Shown: positions 34,153 through 42,549 of the stretch, in pieces
How the letters are laid out: each line of letters opens with the position of its first letter
Position numbering within the stretch: the stretch's first letter is position 1
Source: Sphingobacteriales bacterium
GTDB taxonomy: Bacteria; Bacteroidota; Bacteroidia; Chitinophagales; Chitinophagaceae
Direction: 5' to 3'
DNA: 64,000 bases
Assembly: GCA_003963365.1 (NCBI GenBank)
Contig: RXJG01000002.1
Span: 451,722-515,721 of the forward strand
The notes under the pieces: generated by a model
Told to the model about the DNA's origin: nothing
Database searches by the model: none
What the model saw: only the letters and a program-made list of their open reading frames with translations
Made by a program: the position numbers and the translations under genes

Positions 34153-34330
34153 CAGTATTATCTTCTGTTGACGTTTCTTTTTTATCTCCTTTGTAAAAGA
34201 AAGATTTTATTCTCCACCAGATGGTTTTAAAATAAACTGCCACCCCCACAATAGCAGCAATAATCACCTGCAGTAAGTAACTGGTGCTGCCCGGGTCAAC
34301 ATAAAGAAGCATCATTTTCATAAGCGTCAA
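34145..34330 (-). CDS. small membrane protein with YVDPGS motif
   Basis: 61 residues: a short N-terminal segment MTLMKMMLLYVDPGSTSYLLQ, one membrane helix (VIIAAIVGVAVYF), a WWRIKSFF amphipathic patch and an acidic tail. YVDPG(S/T) small proteins are familiar from polysaccharide-type loci but uncharacterised as far as I know. It overlaps the M42 gene by 4 bp and the NoeA-like gene by 8 bp, so the three are translationally coupled. It could anchor the cytoplasmic kinase/methyltransferase to the membrane (inference). Confidence 0.75.
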   Translation of the reverse strand: MTLMKMMLLYVDPGSTSYLLQVIIAAIVGVAVYFKTIWWRIKSFFYKGDKKETSTEDNTDE

Positions 34331-35433
34331 AGGTAACTTAAATTCGTTTTTGGTGAAACAGTAAGCAGTGTTTCATAAATAAGCTTTATAGTGTTTTCAA
34401 TATCATCTTTATGCAGCATTTCTACCGTGGTATGCATATAACGCAGCGGGATTGAAATTAATACAGAAGGGCACCCGTCATTCGCATACGCAAAAGAATC
34501 GGTATCGGTGCCGGTACTGCGGCTTAATGCTCTCCATTGTACCGGTATTCTTGATTTTTTAGCTACTTCTTCCACCATGTTCAGTAATTTATTATGAACG
34601 GCCGGGGCTGTGGCTAATGATGGACCTTTACCACAAGTAATATCGCCTTCCACGGTTTTGCTGATCATGGGTGTGGAAGTATCATGTGTAACATCCGTAA
34701 CAATAGCGATATTGGGTTTAATTCTGCGGGCAATCATTTCAGCGCCACGCAGGCCAATTTCTTCCTGTACGGCATTTACCACATATAATGAATAAGGAAG
34801 TTTCTTTTTGTTTTCATGTATTAATCTTGCTACTTCGGCAATCATAAATCCACCGATGCGATTATCAAAAGCACGGGCTATATAATTGCCGTAAGCCAGT
34901 TCTTCAAAACCATCTTCATACGTAACTACCGCACCTACATGTATGCCTAAGCTTTCCACTTCTTTTTTGGAACGGGCGCCGCAATCCAGCCAAAGATTAT
35001 CTACTTTAGGACTGGTTTCTTTTTCACCGCCCATCCGGGTATGTATAGCCGGCCATCCAAACACAGCTTTTACCATTCCCTTTTTGCCATGTATCAATAC
35101 TCTTTTTGATGGAGCAATCTGGTGATCCACCCCACCATTTCTTTTCAAATAAATTAAACCCTCGCTGGTAATATAATTTACAAACCAGCTGATCTCGTCG
35201 GCATGTGCTTCTATCACTACTTTAAAAGGCTGATTGGGGTTGATGATGCCCGCCACACTTCCATAAGGATCTACAATATGTGAATGGATATAGGGCTTTA
35301 TATACTCTAACCATACTTTTTGCCCGGTGCTTTCAAAACCAACCGGAGAATGTGTGTTATGGTAATTTTTTAAGAAGTCGAGTGATTTTTCTGTAAGAAT
35401 TGATTTCTTTTTTGCTGCGCTTGCTTTTGCCAT
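34327..35433 (-). CDS. M42-family aminopeptidase
   Basis: 368 residues. Dinuclear metal peptidase (glutamyl aminopeptidase/TET-like). Ligands are visible in EAHADEIS, AFDNRIGGF, NAVQEEIGLRGAE, TDVTHD and the C-terminal MHTTVEMLHKDD. N-terminal extension MAKASAAKKKS is basic. It acts in the cytoplasm on peptides. The functional link to the three genes that follow in the operon is unclear; co-transcription may be incidental. Confidence 0.92.
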   Translation of the reverse strand: MAKASAAKKKSILTEKSLDFLKNYHNTHSPVGFESTGQKVWLEYIKPYIHSHIVDPYGSVAGIINPNQPFKVVIEAHADEISWFVNYITSEGLIYLKRNGGVDHQIAPSKRVLIHGKKGMVKAVFGWPAIHTRMGGEKETSPKVDNLWLDCGARSKKEVESLGIHVGAVVTYEDGFEELAYGNYIARAFDNRIGGFMIAEVARLIHENKKKLPYSLYVVNAVQEEIGLRGAEMIARRIKPNIAIVTDVTHDTSTPMISKTVEGDITCGKGPSLATAPAVHNKLLNMVEEVAKKSRIPVQWRALSRSTGTDTDSFAYANDGCPSVLISIPLRYMHTTVEMLHKDDIENTIKLIYETLLTVSPKTNLSYL

Positions 35434-35477
35434 AAAATATAGTATTTACTAAAAAAACAAACCTACTGTAAAATAGC

Positions 35478-36341
35478 TTACGGCCAAAGAAATGATGACC
35501 ACTGTTGAAATGAGGTTAATAAAAAGGAAAGGAACATCAGGCCATCTATAATAAAATAATACAGGTAATCATTTTTGCTTTGTTTAGCTTTTTTAAAAAA
35601 TAAGGTGGCAATTAGCAGCGGTATGCAAAGTAAGATGCCCTTTAATAAGGCATTAGCATTACCTGCAAATAAAACTGCCATTACTATACCGATGGTAACC
35701 GACAGGTAAAAAAGTATGGTAATACCATTATCACTTAAAATGGTAATGAGGGAGCGGATACCCTGTTTAATATCTTCTTTACGATCCCTGTAATCAAACA
35801 ATATGCAAAGCGCATAGATAAAGAAATACCGGTGAATAATGAATGCTATGGTATGAAGATTAAACGGTTGATTGGTGATGATCAGTGGAAGAATGGTGGT
35901 AACATATGTCCAGGCAAGGGCCAGGTAGATTGTTTTGGCAATTGCAATTTTTCTTAAAAGCATACTGAGTTTACCCGGTACTTTAGGGGCAGTGTAAAGT
36001 GCCGCCAGCAAAATGCCTGTTAGCAAAGCTATCCGGTATTGATCAAGAAAATAAAATGAAATGACGGATAGTATACCTCCAAAAACTGCCAGTGGGAGTA
36101 AGAGATACTGGTGCTGGTGTGTCCATTCATAACGTACCGACTGCGCATGATTTATTTTTGTATCAGTAAAATACCAGTGCAAATTATAACTGGTTACGGT
36201 GCCCCCGGCTGTAAAAAGAAAATAAAAGGGATTTAGTTGGTGGAGCTGAAATAAATCAGCCGTTTGAGCAACCATTGCCAATGCACACAGCATAATAAAT
36301 ACAGAACTGAAAAGGAAGGCATTTAAGATTCTTGTAAGCAC
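35478..36341 (-). CDS. UbiA-like polytopic membrane protein
   Basis: 287 residues, about eight or nine membrane helices. DYRDRKEDIKQGIRSLITIL matches the second Asp-rich motif of UbiA prenyltransferases. At the expected place of the first motif (NDxxDxxxD) the sequence reads SYNLHWYFTDTK, which is degenerate, so prenyl transfer may be lost or altered. It lies 44 bp upstream of the M42 gene, possibly in the same transcript. Substrate unknown. Confidence 0.65.
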   Translation of the reverse strand: MLTRILNAFLFSSVFIMLCALAMVAQTADLFQLHQLNPFYFLFTAGGTVTSYNLHWYFTDTKINHAQSVRYEWTHQHQYLLLPLAVFGGILSVISFYFLDQYRIALLTGILLAALYTAPKVPGKLSMLLRKIAIAKTIYLALAWTYVTTILPLIITNQPFNLHTIAFIIHRYFFIYALCILFDYRDRKEDIKQGIRSLITILSDNGITILFYLSVTIGIVMAVLFAGNANALLKGILLCIPLLIATLFFKKAKQSKNDYLYYFIIDGLMFLSFLLTSFQQWSSFLWP

Positions 36342-36411
36342 CGGTAATAATTAATTCTTTGCCAGGAAAAATAATGGTGCAAAAATAATTAAGTTAAACA
36401 GTAAGCTATTT

Positions 36412-36861
36412 TTATTTCTTCAGTAAAATTTTAGACGATTCAACATAATCGCTTTTGTTACCGGCACGGTCTTTAATGATTATACCAAATGAGGCTTCTG
36501 TATCATTTAACACTCCGGGCAAATTAGCATAGTCAGAACTTGACGAGTTGTAAAGAAAGGTGATATCAAGTTCTCCCTTTTTTAAAGAAGCAGGTAACCC
36601 GAAATTGGCAAAAGTATATTTTATTGTATCGGTGGTTGGTGGGTTTATATTATCATTTCGTTTTAAAACGAGGATAACAGAATCTCCTATGTCTCCCTCT
36701 TTATCAGTAAAGGTTGCTTTTACTTTTATCAGGTTTCCTGTATTAACAACAGCGGGAGTGATCGATTTAATTTTCACCTGGGGTTTGGTACTAACACTAT
36801 CTTTTTTGCAGGCTGTTATTGCCATAACCGTCAATATAATCAGCAATACCTTTGTCTTCAT
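36412..36861 (-). CDS. predicted lipoprotein, Ig-like
   Basis: 149 residues with lipobox (MKTKVLLIILTVMAITAC; Cys18), followed by one beta-sandwich-like domain (IKSITPAVVNTGNLIKVKATFTDKEGDIGDSVILVLKR ... LDITFLYNSSSSDYANLPG ... IKDRAGNKSDYVESSKILL). The pattern FTDKEGDIGD is common in Bacteroidetes Ig-like lipoproteins that bind surface glycans or act as structural modules. Function not known. Divergent from the LuxE-like gene. Confidence 0.7.
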   Translation of the reverse strand: MKTKVLLIILTVMAITACKKDSVSTKPQVKIKSITPAVVNTGNLIKVKATFTDKEGDIGDSVILVLKRNDNINPPTTDTIKYTFANFGLPASLKKGELDITFLYNSSSSDYANLPGVLNDTEASFGIIIKDRAGNKSDYVESSKILLKK

Positions 36862-36909
36862 TTCGTAGGTTTGTTGTCAAATTTAATTAAAAAAGAGTAT
36901 CCGCTTTAA

Positions 36910-37890
36910 ATGAACGCTGCTTTTATTAACAATATTTTCAATACAGTTCCGCATGCTTTCCCCTCTCTTGCATTGGAGGTTTTTCATTTTCAATACAGGG
37001 AAAATGCATTATACAGGAAATTTGTAAAGCAACTGGGAATAAGAAAAGAAGAAGTTACTTCCCCTGAAAAAATCCCTTTTCTGCCGGTTTCTTTCTTTAA
37101 AACACATACTGTTAAAACCACTTCCTTTGATTCGGAACTGGTATTTGCCAGCAGTGGAACCACCCAAACCATCAACAGCTTTCATTATATAAAAGAGACT
37201 GCAATATACAGGCAGTCTTTTTTCCAGTTTTTTGAAGAAAACTATGGCAATATCAGTAACTGGTGTGTGCTGGGTTTGCTGCCCTCTTATCTTGAGCGAA
37301 ATAATTCTTCCCTGGTATATATGGTGAATGCCTTGATTGAAGAAAGTAAACACCCGGAAAGCGGTTTTTACCTGAAGGAGTTTGATCAACTATTTTCGGT
37401 ATTAAAAAAGCTGGAGGCCAGGAACCAGCCTGCTATTTTAATAGGCGTAACATTTGGCCTTCTCGATTTTTTTGAACACTACGAAATACCGCTAAAGCAC
37501 ACCATCATAATGGAAACTGGTGGAATGAAGGGGAGAAGAGAGGAATGGACCAGGAAGGAAGTGCATGATTTTATAAAGTCAAAAACAGGTTTAAAACAGA
37601 TCCATTCAGAATATGGAATGACGGAATTATTATCACAGGCATATTCAAAAGGGGAAGGAATTTTTCAATGCCCTCAATGGATGAAAATATTAGTAAGAGA
37701 CGAAGATGACCCTTTGCTGGTGAAAACAGAAGGAAGGGGAGTGATCAATGTAATTGACCTGGCAAATATTTACAGTTGCAGTTTTATTGCCACAGATGAT
37801 GCGGGTACATTACATATGGATGGAAGTTTTGAAGTGATCGGCCGGGTTGACAACAGCGATATTCGTGGGTGCAGCCTGATGGCGGTTTAG
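36910..37890 (+). CDS. LuxE/PaaK-like acyl-protein synthetase
   Basis: 326 residues, a member of the ANL adenylating superfamily close to LuxE (acyl-protein synthetase). Visible: PFLPVSFFKTHTVKTTSFDSELVFASSGTT (phosphate-binding loop), ETGGMKGRREEWTRKEVHDFIKSKTGLKQIHSEYGMTELLSQAYS (A5-like YGMTE), and the ATP-ribose Asp in NVIDLANIYSCSFIATDD. It would activate a carboxylate as acyl-adenylate and load it on a protein or CoA. LuxC-type reductase genes are not adjacent. Substrate unknown. Confidence 0.8.
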   Translation: MNAAFINNIFNTVPHAFPSLALEVFHFQYRENALYRKFVKQLGIRKEEVTSPEKIPFLPVSFFKTHTVKTTSFDSELVFASSGTTQTINSFHYIKETAIYRQSFFQFFEENYGNISNWCVLGLLPSYLERNNSSLVYMVNALIEESKHPESGFYLKEFDQLFSVLKKLEARNQPAILIGVTFGLLDFFEHYEIPLKHTIIMETGGMKGRREEWTRKEVHDFIKSKTGLKQIHSEYGMTELLSQAYSKGEGIFQCPQWMKILVRDEDDPLLVKTEGRGVINVIDLANIYSCSFIATDDAGTLHMDGSFEVIGRVDNSDIRGCSLMAV

Positions 37891-37893
37891 TAA

Positions 37894-38307
37894 TCAGCAC
37901 CGGCTGGCTAACACTTTTTTACTGTAGTATACCCCTCCAAAAGGATCTGTTTGTTTTAACCGGTATTCCGTTTTAGCGGTAAAATCTTCCGTATCAACAA
38001 ACTTGTATACTTCTTTGCCGGTGTAATTAAAATGGGCTATTTCAACATACTCACCATTATCATTTTTTCTTTCAACTGAAAATCCCCACCTGCCTGTTTT
38101 AGCATCTGATTGCCAAATCAGCACAATGCCATTGCGGCTTTTGATACCATTAAAGAAACAGAGTTTTAGAGACTGAACAGCATCATGTACATTGATGGTT
38201 GCATTATTGGTGTGATTACGTTCAAGACTGATCAAATACAATCCTCTTATCAGGGAAATAAAGGACATAGCAAAACATAAAACAGTCAGAATAATTCTGG
38301 TTTCCAT
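37894..38307 (-). CDS. stand-alone FN3-like domain with N-terminal anchor
   Basis: 137 residues: one N-terminal hydrophobic helix (IILTVLCFAMSFISLIRGLYLI), then a single domain IVLIWQSDAKTGRWGFSVERKNDNGEYVEIAHFNYTGK..YKFVDTEDFTAKTEYRLKQTDPFGG..YSKKV. This is the FN3-like module that usually sits just before a T9SS sorting domain in large secreted proteins, but here it is alone and no sorting domain follows. It could be a fragment of a lost larger gene or a small anchored protein. Confidence 0.55.
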   Translation of the reverse strand: METRIILTVLCFAMSFISLIRGLYLISLERNHTNNATINVHDAVQSLKLCFFNGIKSRNGIVLIWQSDAKTGRWGFSVERKNDNGEYVEIAHFNYTGKEVYKFVDTEDFTAKTEYRLKQTDPFGGVYYSKKVLASRC

Positions 38308-38431
38308 AGTTAGGGTATGTACGGATTACGGATTAAATTACCCTCAATAAACGCCTAACTGCATAGTTTAGTATGCCTGGCAAAAGAAAGTTTACAGTCA
38401 ATGTTTTACGGAATCGACTAGTTTACAGCGT

Positions 38432-39508
38432 TTAATCAGCGTATTTCACATCTATGAGCTCCGTACAGGGAACGGTTCTTTTTTCCTGGTTACTTTTTAT
38501 TGCCAGTTCAATCAGTCGTATGGTATTATACCCATGTTCCGGCTTTTCTTTTAAGGGGGCATTGTGAATAATGGTATTATAGAGGTTGGTATAATAAAGA
38601 CCGAAATTTCCGGGTTTTGATGGTAGATACTCTTTAATAACTTTCCCGTCTCTTTCAGTGTGCAAAAGTCCGTAATAAGAAGTAGGTTCCTGTCCCCATC
38701 CGGGTCCTCCGGGCATTTCTCCTTTTCTCAGGGCTGCTTCCTGTGGATCTTCTCCATATTTGATAAATGAGCCCATGGTTCCATGAATCATATACCTTGG
38801 TCCTGGTTCCCTTACCAGCATACCTGCTTTTAAAGTCACCCTGGTAAATCCATAATCTAAACGGATATCAAAAAAATCATCCACTTTGGCATGAGGTCTT
38901 TGCAACCTGATGTCAGTAGTAATATATTTGGGTAAGCCAAATAAATAAAGAGCCTGGTCAGCAAGGTGTGAGCCAAGGTCATAAAGTATTCCACTGCCAG
39001 GTTTATTTTCTTCCCGCCAGGCATTGGGTTTTGCTTCTGGCCGGTAACGATTGTAGTGCCCTTCAAATTCCACAATATCACCTAAAATTTTTTGCTGCAG
39101 CAGTTCTTTAATAGTGAGAAAATCTGAAACATATCTCCTGTTTTGATATACACTCAGGATTTTCTGCTCACGGCTGGCCGTTTCAATTAATGATAAAGCT
39201 TCTGCACTGGTAATGGTGAACGGTTTTTCAATTACCACATTTCTTCCCGCCTCCAGGATTGTTTTGGCATAAGGATGATGCGTTTCATTGGGAGAGGTAA
39301 TTACAAATAAATCCAGTGTTGTATCATCTAAAGCTTCCTCAAGCGAACGATAGGTTTTTATGTCTGCTTTTAATAGCTGGCCATTATTGGAAGATCGTTC
39401 TACCACTGCAGTCCAGTTAAAAAAGGGATTATTAAAAAAAAAGGGGGCATGAAAAACCTTTGCTGAAATACCAAAACCAATGATGCAAACATTTAATGGA
39501 ACTGTCAT
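38432..39508 (-). CDS. Gfo/Idh/MocA-family oxidoreductase
   Basis: 358 residues. N-terminal Rossmann domain with VCIIGFGISAKVFHAPFF, a substrate-binding segment with the catalytic-type EKPFTIT, and C-terminal alpha/beta domain with GSGILYDLGSHLADQALYLFG. It resembles the group of inositol/glucose dehydrogenase-like enzymes (YvaA/IolW type). It probably oxidises or reduces a sugar or polyol with NAD(P); the substrate is not clear. Monocistronic. Confidence 0.92.
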   Translation of the reverse strand: MTVPLNVCIIGFGISAKVFHAPFFFNNPFFNWTAVVERSSNNGQLLKADIKTYRSLEEALDDTTLDLFVITSPNETHHPYAKTILEAGRNVVIEKPFTITSAEALSLIETASREQKILSVYQNRRYVSDFLTIKELLQQKILGDIVEFEGHYNRYRPEAKPNAWREENKPGSGILYDLGSHLADQALYLFGLPKYITTDIRLQRPHAKVDDFFDIRLDYGFTRVTLKAGMLVREPGPRYMIHGTMGSFIKYGEDPQEAALRKGEMPGGPGWGQEPTSYYGLLHTERDGKVIKEYLPSKPGNFGLYYTNLYNTIIHNAPLKEKPEHGYNTIRLIELAIKSNQEKRTVPCTELIDVKYAD

Positions 39509-39900
39509 ACCTGGTATAAAAAATTATAAACAAATGTAACTACTTAAAATATTAACGGGCTGTAGGATCAATTCAAAAAGACTGGTAATATTAAGATACC
39601 CTAAATATGCTTTTATTATTGGTCAATCAGCCGATTATTTTATTTTTAAAACAGTAAAATAGTTTTAAAACCTATTATGAATATATTTGTAACGAACTGG
39701 TTACATTACATAGGGTTTTTGCAGCTGAAGAATTTACGGTAAAAGAGCAAATCACTTAATTTGCCGGAGGGAGGTGAAGAAAAGTGTTCCCTGGTGATGT
39801 CATGTAATCAGATAATATTATAAAAGCAAACCCGATTATTCATATTGCATCGTACAGGTAAAATGAAAAAAGAATAATACCTGAAACCCGTTTAAATAAG
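39509..39900. other. intergenic, 392 bp, with promoter candidate
   Basis: Contains TATATTTG at 39682-39689 (a TAnnTTTG -7 box) and next to it a GTAAC-N6-GTTAC inverted repeat. If used, the epimerase mRNA would have a leader of about 200 nt. No gene or known RNA was seen in the leader. Confidence 0.5.
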
Positions 39901-40956
39901 ATGAAAAAAATATTAGTTACAGGGACTGCCGGATTTATAGGATTTCATGTGGCCAAAAAATTATTGTCACTCGGGTATGAAGTCACAGGCATCGATAGCA
40001 TCAACGATTATTATGATACGGGTTTAAAATTCGCAAGGCTCAGAGACTGTGGTATTACACAAGAAATGATACAGCACAGTAAAATAGTTCAGAGTGAGGT
40101 TTATCCAAATTATAAGTTTGTACAGGTTCAGCTGGAAGATAAAAAGTTCATTGATAAACTCTTTAGTGAGAATCAATTTGAGGTGGTCATAAACCTGGCT
40201 GCACAGGCAGGGGTAAGATATTCCATTGAAAACCCTTATGCTTATCTCAACAGTAATTTACTGGGGTTTTTAAATCTGTTGGAAGCGAGCCGCCATCACA
40301 ATATCCGGCACCTGATCTATGCCAGTACTTCAAGTGTATATGGGTTGAATGAAAAATTTCCGTTAACAGAGAATGAAGCAGCTAACCATCCTATGACCCT
40401 TTATGCTGCTACCAAGAAGAGTAACGAAATGATGGCCCATTGCTACAGCCATTTATTTAATCTTCCTTCAACCGGTTTGCGTTTCTTTACTGTTTATGGC
40501 CCATGGGGAAGACCAGATATGGCTTTGTTCCTGTTTACTGACGCTATTATAAAAGGCGAACCAATAAAATTGTTCAACAATGGGAACATGATCAGGGATT
40601 TTACCTTTGTGGGAGATATTGCTGAATCTATTGCAAGGCTGGTACCGTTGCCACCACAGGGCGATGCCAACTGGAGCGGTCTTCAGCCAAACCCCGCTAC
40701 CTCCAGTGCACCTTACCGTATATTAAATATTGGCAACAATAAACCCGTACCGTTAATTGAATATGTAGAGGCTTTGGAAAAAGCATTGGGTATTAAAGCT
40801 AAAAGAGAATTACTACCCATGCAGTTAGGCGATGTGCCCGCTACACAGGCAGATTGCAGTTTGCTGGAAAACCTTACCGGCTATCGTCCCCTTGTTGATG
40901 TAGAGGAAGGAGTTGCGGAATTTGTAAAATGGTACCGGCAATATTATACCCTATAG
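39901..40956 (+). CDS. NAD-dependent nucleotide-sugar epimerase (UDP-glucuronate 4-epimerase type)
   Basis: 351 residues, extended short-chain dehydrogenase. NAD motif GTAGFIG (8-14), SSVYG with the catalytic Ser region (ASTSSVYGLNEKFP), catalytic YAATKK, and GPWGRPDMALFLFTDAI, which is typical of UDP-glucuronate 4-epimerases. The segment DSINDYYDTGLKFARL after strand 2 also fits that subgroup. It would make UDP-galacturonate for surface polysaccharide. No polysaccharide cluster adjoins it, though a glycosyltransferase lies 1.6 kb away. Confidence 0.88.
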   Translation: MKKILVTGTAGFIGFHVAKKLLSLGYEVTGIDSINDYYDTGLKFARLRDCGITQEMIQHSKIVQSEVYPNYKFVQVQLEDKKFIDKLFSENQFEVVINLAAQAGVRYSIENPYAYLNSNLLGFLNLLEASRHHNIRHLIYASTSSVYGLNEKFPLTENEAANHPMTLYAATKKSNEMMAHCYSHLFNLPSTGLRFFTVYGPWGRPDMALFLFTDAIIKGEPIKLFNNGNMIRDFTFVGDIAESIARLVPLPPQGDANWSGLQPNPATSSAPYRILNIGNNKPVPLIEYVEALEKALGIKAKRELLPMQLGDVPATQADCSLLENLTGYRPLVDVEEGVAEFVKWYRQYYTL

Positions 40957-41143
40957 CGAGATGCTGCTGATAATTTTTCTGCTGAAACTGGCAGATTTAA
41001 GCAGTGCTTAAACGGTTTTAATTCTATCCACAAAATAATTTTAGTGGTAAAACCTGTTAGCTAAGGCAAACTCATTTCTGGTTGACTATCTTTTAAATAT
41101 CACTAATAAAAAATTCCAAAAATGATTTTTTACTGCTAAATAT

Positions 41144-41178
41144 AAAAGCTTTGCTGATATGCATTCAGCAAAGCTTTT
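41144..41178 (-). terminator. 14-bp perfect hairpin directly after tRNA-Leu(GAG)
   Basis: AAAAGCTTTGCTGA / TCAGCAAAGCTTTT with a 7-nt loop, starting 2 nt after the tRNA 3' end on the minus strand. The downstream T content is weak (ATATTTAGC), so termination relies on the stem and its own U-rich 3' arm; it could also guide 3' processing. Confidence 0.7.
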
Positions 41179-41180
41179 AG

Positions 41181-41264
41181 TGCCCAGGACTGGATTCGAA
41201 CCAGCACGCCCTTTCGGGCACCACCACCTCAAAGTGGCTTGTCTACCAATTTCAACACCTGGGC
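41181..41264 (-). tRNA. tRNA-Leu (GAG)
   Basis: Minus-strand cloverleaf: acceptor GCCCAGG / CCTGGGC, anticodon stem CCACT / GGTGG with loop TTGAGGT (anticodon GAG), long variable arm TGCCCGAAAGGGCGT, T loop TTCGAATC. The class II variable arm and A73 discriminator fit Leu. CCA is not encoded. Confidence 0.95.
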
Positions 41265-41293
41265 TTGCCTGTCCCGATTGTTTCGGGAGGGTG

Positions 41294-41301
41294 CAAATAT
41301 A
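41294..41301 (-). promoter_or_regulatory. -7 box of tRNA-Leu(GAG)
   Basis: Minus-strand TATATTTG, 30 nt before the tRNA. The transcribed leader contains a short CCCGA-AACAA-TCGGG hairpin. Confidence 0.6.
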
Positions 41302-41337
41302 AACGAAAACCGGATAGAATGACGAGCCGAAACAGGG

Positions 41338-42492
41338 TTATTTCTTCAGCTCAATGCGGAAGCAGGTACCTTTTCCAACTTCGCTCCATTTTACAAATAG
41401 TTTTCCTTTGTGATATTGCTCCACTATTCTTTTAGACAGGGATAATCCCAAACCCCATCCACGTTTTTTGGTGGTAAAGCCGGGCTTAAATACCAGGCTT
41501 ATATTTTGCCGGCTGATGCCTTTGCCGGAATCTTTTATTTCTATAATCACATCATTAGCATCCTGCTTAATTTCTACACTTATTTTACCCTTACCTTCCA
41601 TAGCATCCAGCGCATTTTTCAATAAATTTTCCAAAACCCAATCAAACAACTGTGGTGAAATTTTAACCGGTATAGATGACTCATTGTAGGTATTCAAACT
41701 AAAATGTACTTTTCCGGCAGCTCTTTTCTTCATATAATCCATTACCTGCTGTACCTGCTGTATAATATTATGCTCTTCCAACTGTGGTGTACTGCCAATC
41801 TTGCCAAACCTTTCGGAAACTAATTTCAGCCGGTAAACATCTTTCTCCATTTCATGTGCAATTTTTTCGCTGCCGCTATTTTCTTTCAGCATTTCCACCC
41901 AGCCTTCTAATGAAGTAACCGGTGTGCCCAATTGATGCGCTGTTTCTTTAGCCATACCGGCCCATACCTGGTTTTGTGTGGATTTATTTCTAATGGTGAT
42001 GGAGAATATAGTAATGATAATAAAAAGTGCGACAATGATTAATTGAATAATCGGGTAATACTTCACTTGCTGTAACAACAATGACTGTCCATAATAATAA
42101 CGATTGATCAAAGAAGGATCTTTACCAATTACTACTTCAACAGGTTTGTTAAGCGATTTGAATTCCTGCAGTTTATCAGCAAGGTAATGGGGGTCATTAG
42201 TTATTCTACCGGAATCAAGGTTGATATAAGTACCAGTGATGCTGTCTCTTTCGTTTGTTTCAATGATGGGTACAGTTTTGTTTTCGGTGGTAATTAAAGA
42301 AGCCAGCCTCGTATCAGCATCAGAAGGGGAGGTGGCAAGAAAACGAAGTGCTTCGGCACATTGTTCAACCTTTTGTCTTTCCTCACGGGCAATTTTATTG
42401 GCTAAAAAGTTAGAATAAAAAATTGTGCCGCTTACAATCAGTATGGCAATAATGGCCAAACCTGTTCGCCAGTTGAATATTTGTGAAAACAT
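41338..42492 (-). CDS. membrane sensor histidine kinase
   Basis: 384 residues. Two membrane helices (about 13-33 and 148-168) flank a periplasmic sensor. The dimerisation/phosphoacceptor box is AKETAHQLGTPVTSLEGWVEML, and the ATPase domain has the N box LENLLKNALDAME, G1 IKDSGKGIS and G2 GWGLGLSLSKRIVEQYH. No response regulator is adjacent, so its partner is elsewhere. Divergent from the glycosyltransferase gene 57 bp away. Confidence 0.9.
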   Translation of the reverse strand: MFSQIFNWRTGLAIIAILIVSGTIFYSNFLANKIAREERQKVEQCAEALRFLATSPSDADTRLASLITTENKTVPIIETNERDSITGTYINLDSGRITNDPHYLADKLQEFKSLNKPVEVVIGKDPSLINRYYYGQSLLLQQVKYYPIIQLIIVALFIIITIFSITIRNKSTQNQVWAGMAKETAHQLGTPVTSLEGWVEMLKENSGSEKIAHEMEKDVYRLKLVSERFGKIGSTPQLEEHNIIQQVQQVMDYMKKRAAGKVHFSLNTYNESSIPVKISPQLFDWVLENLLKNALDAMEGKGKISVEIKQDANDVIIEIKDSGKGISRQNISLVFKPGFTTKKRGWGLGLSLSKRIVEQYHKGKLFVKWSEVGKGTCFRIELKK

Positions 42493-42549
42493 TACTTAAA
42501 AATAGAAAACGATTGCCATCCTTCTGTTATTTTTGAAAAAATATTTCTG

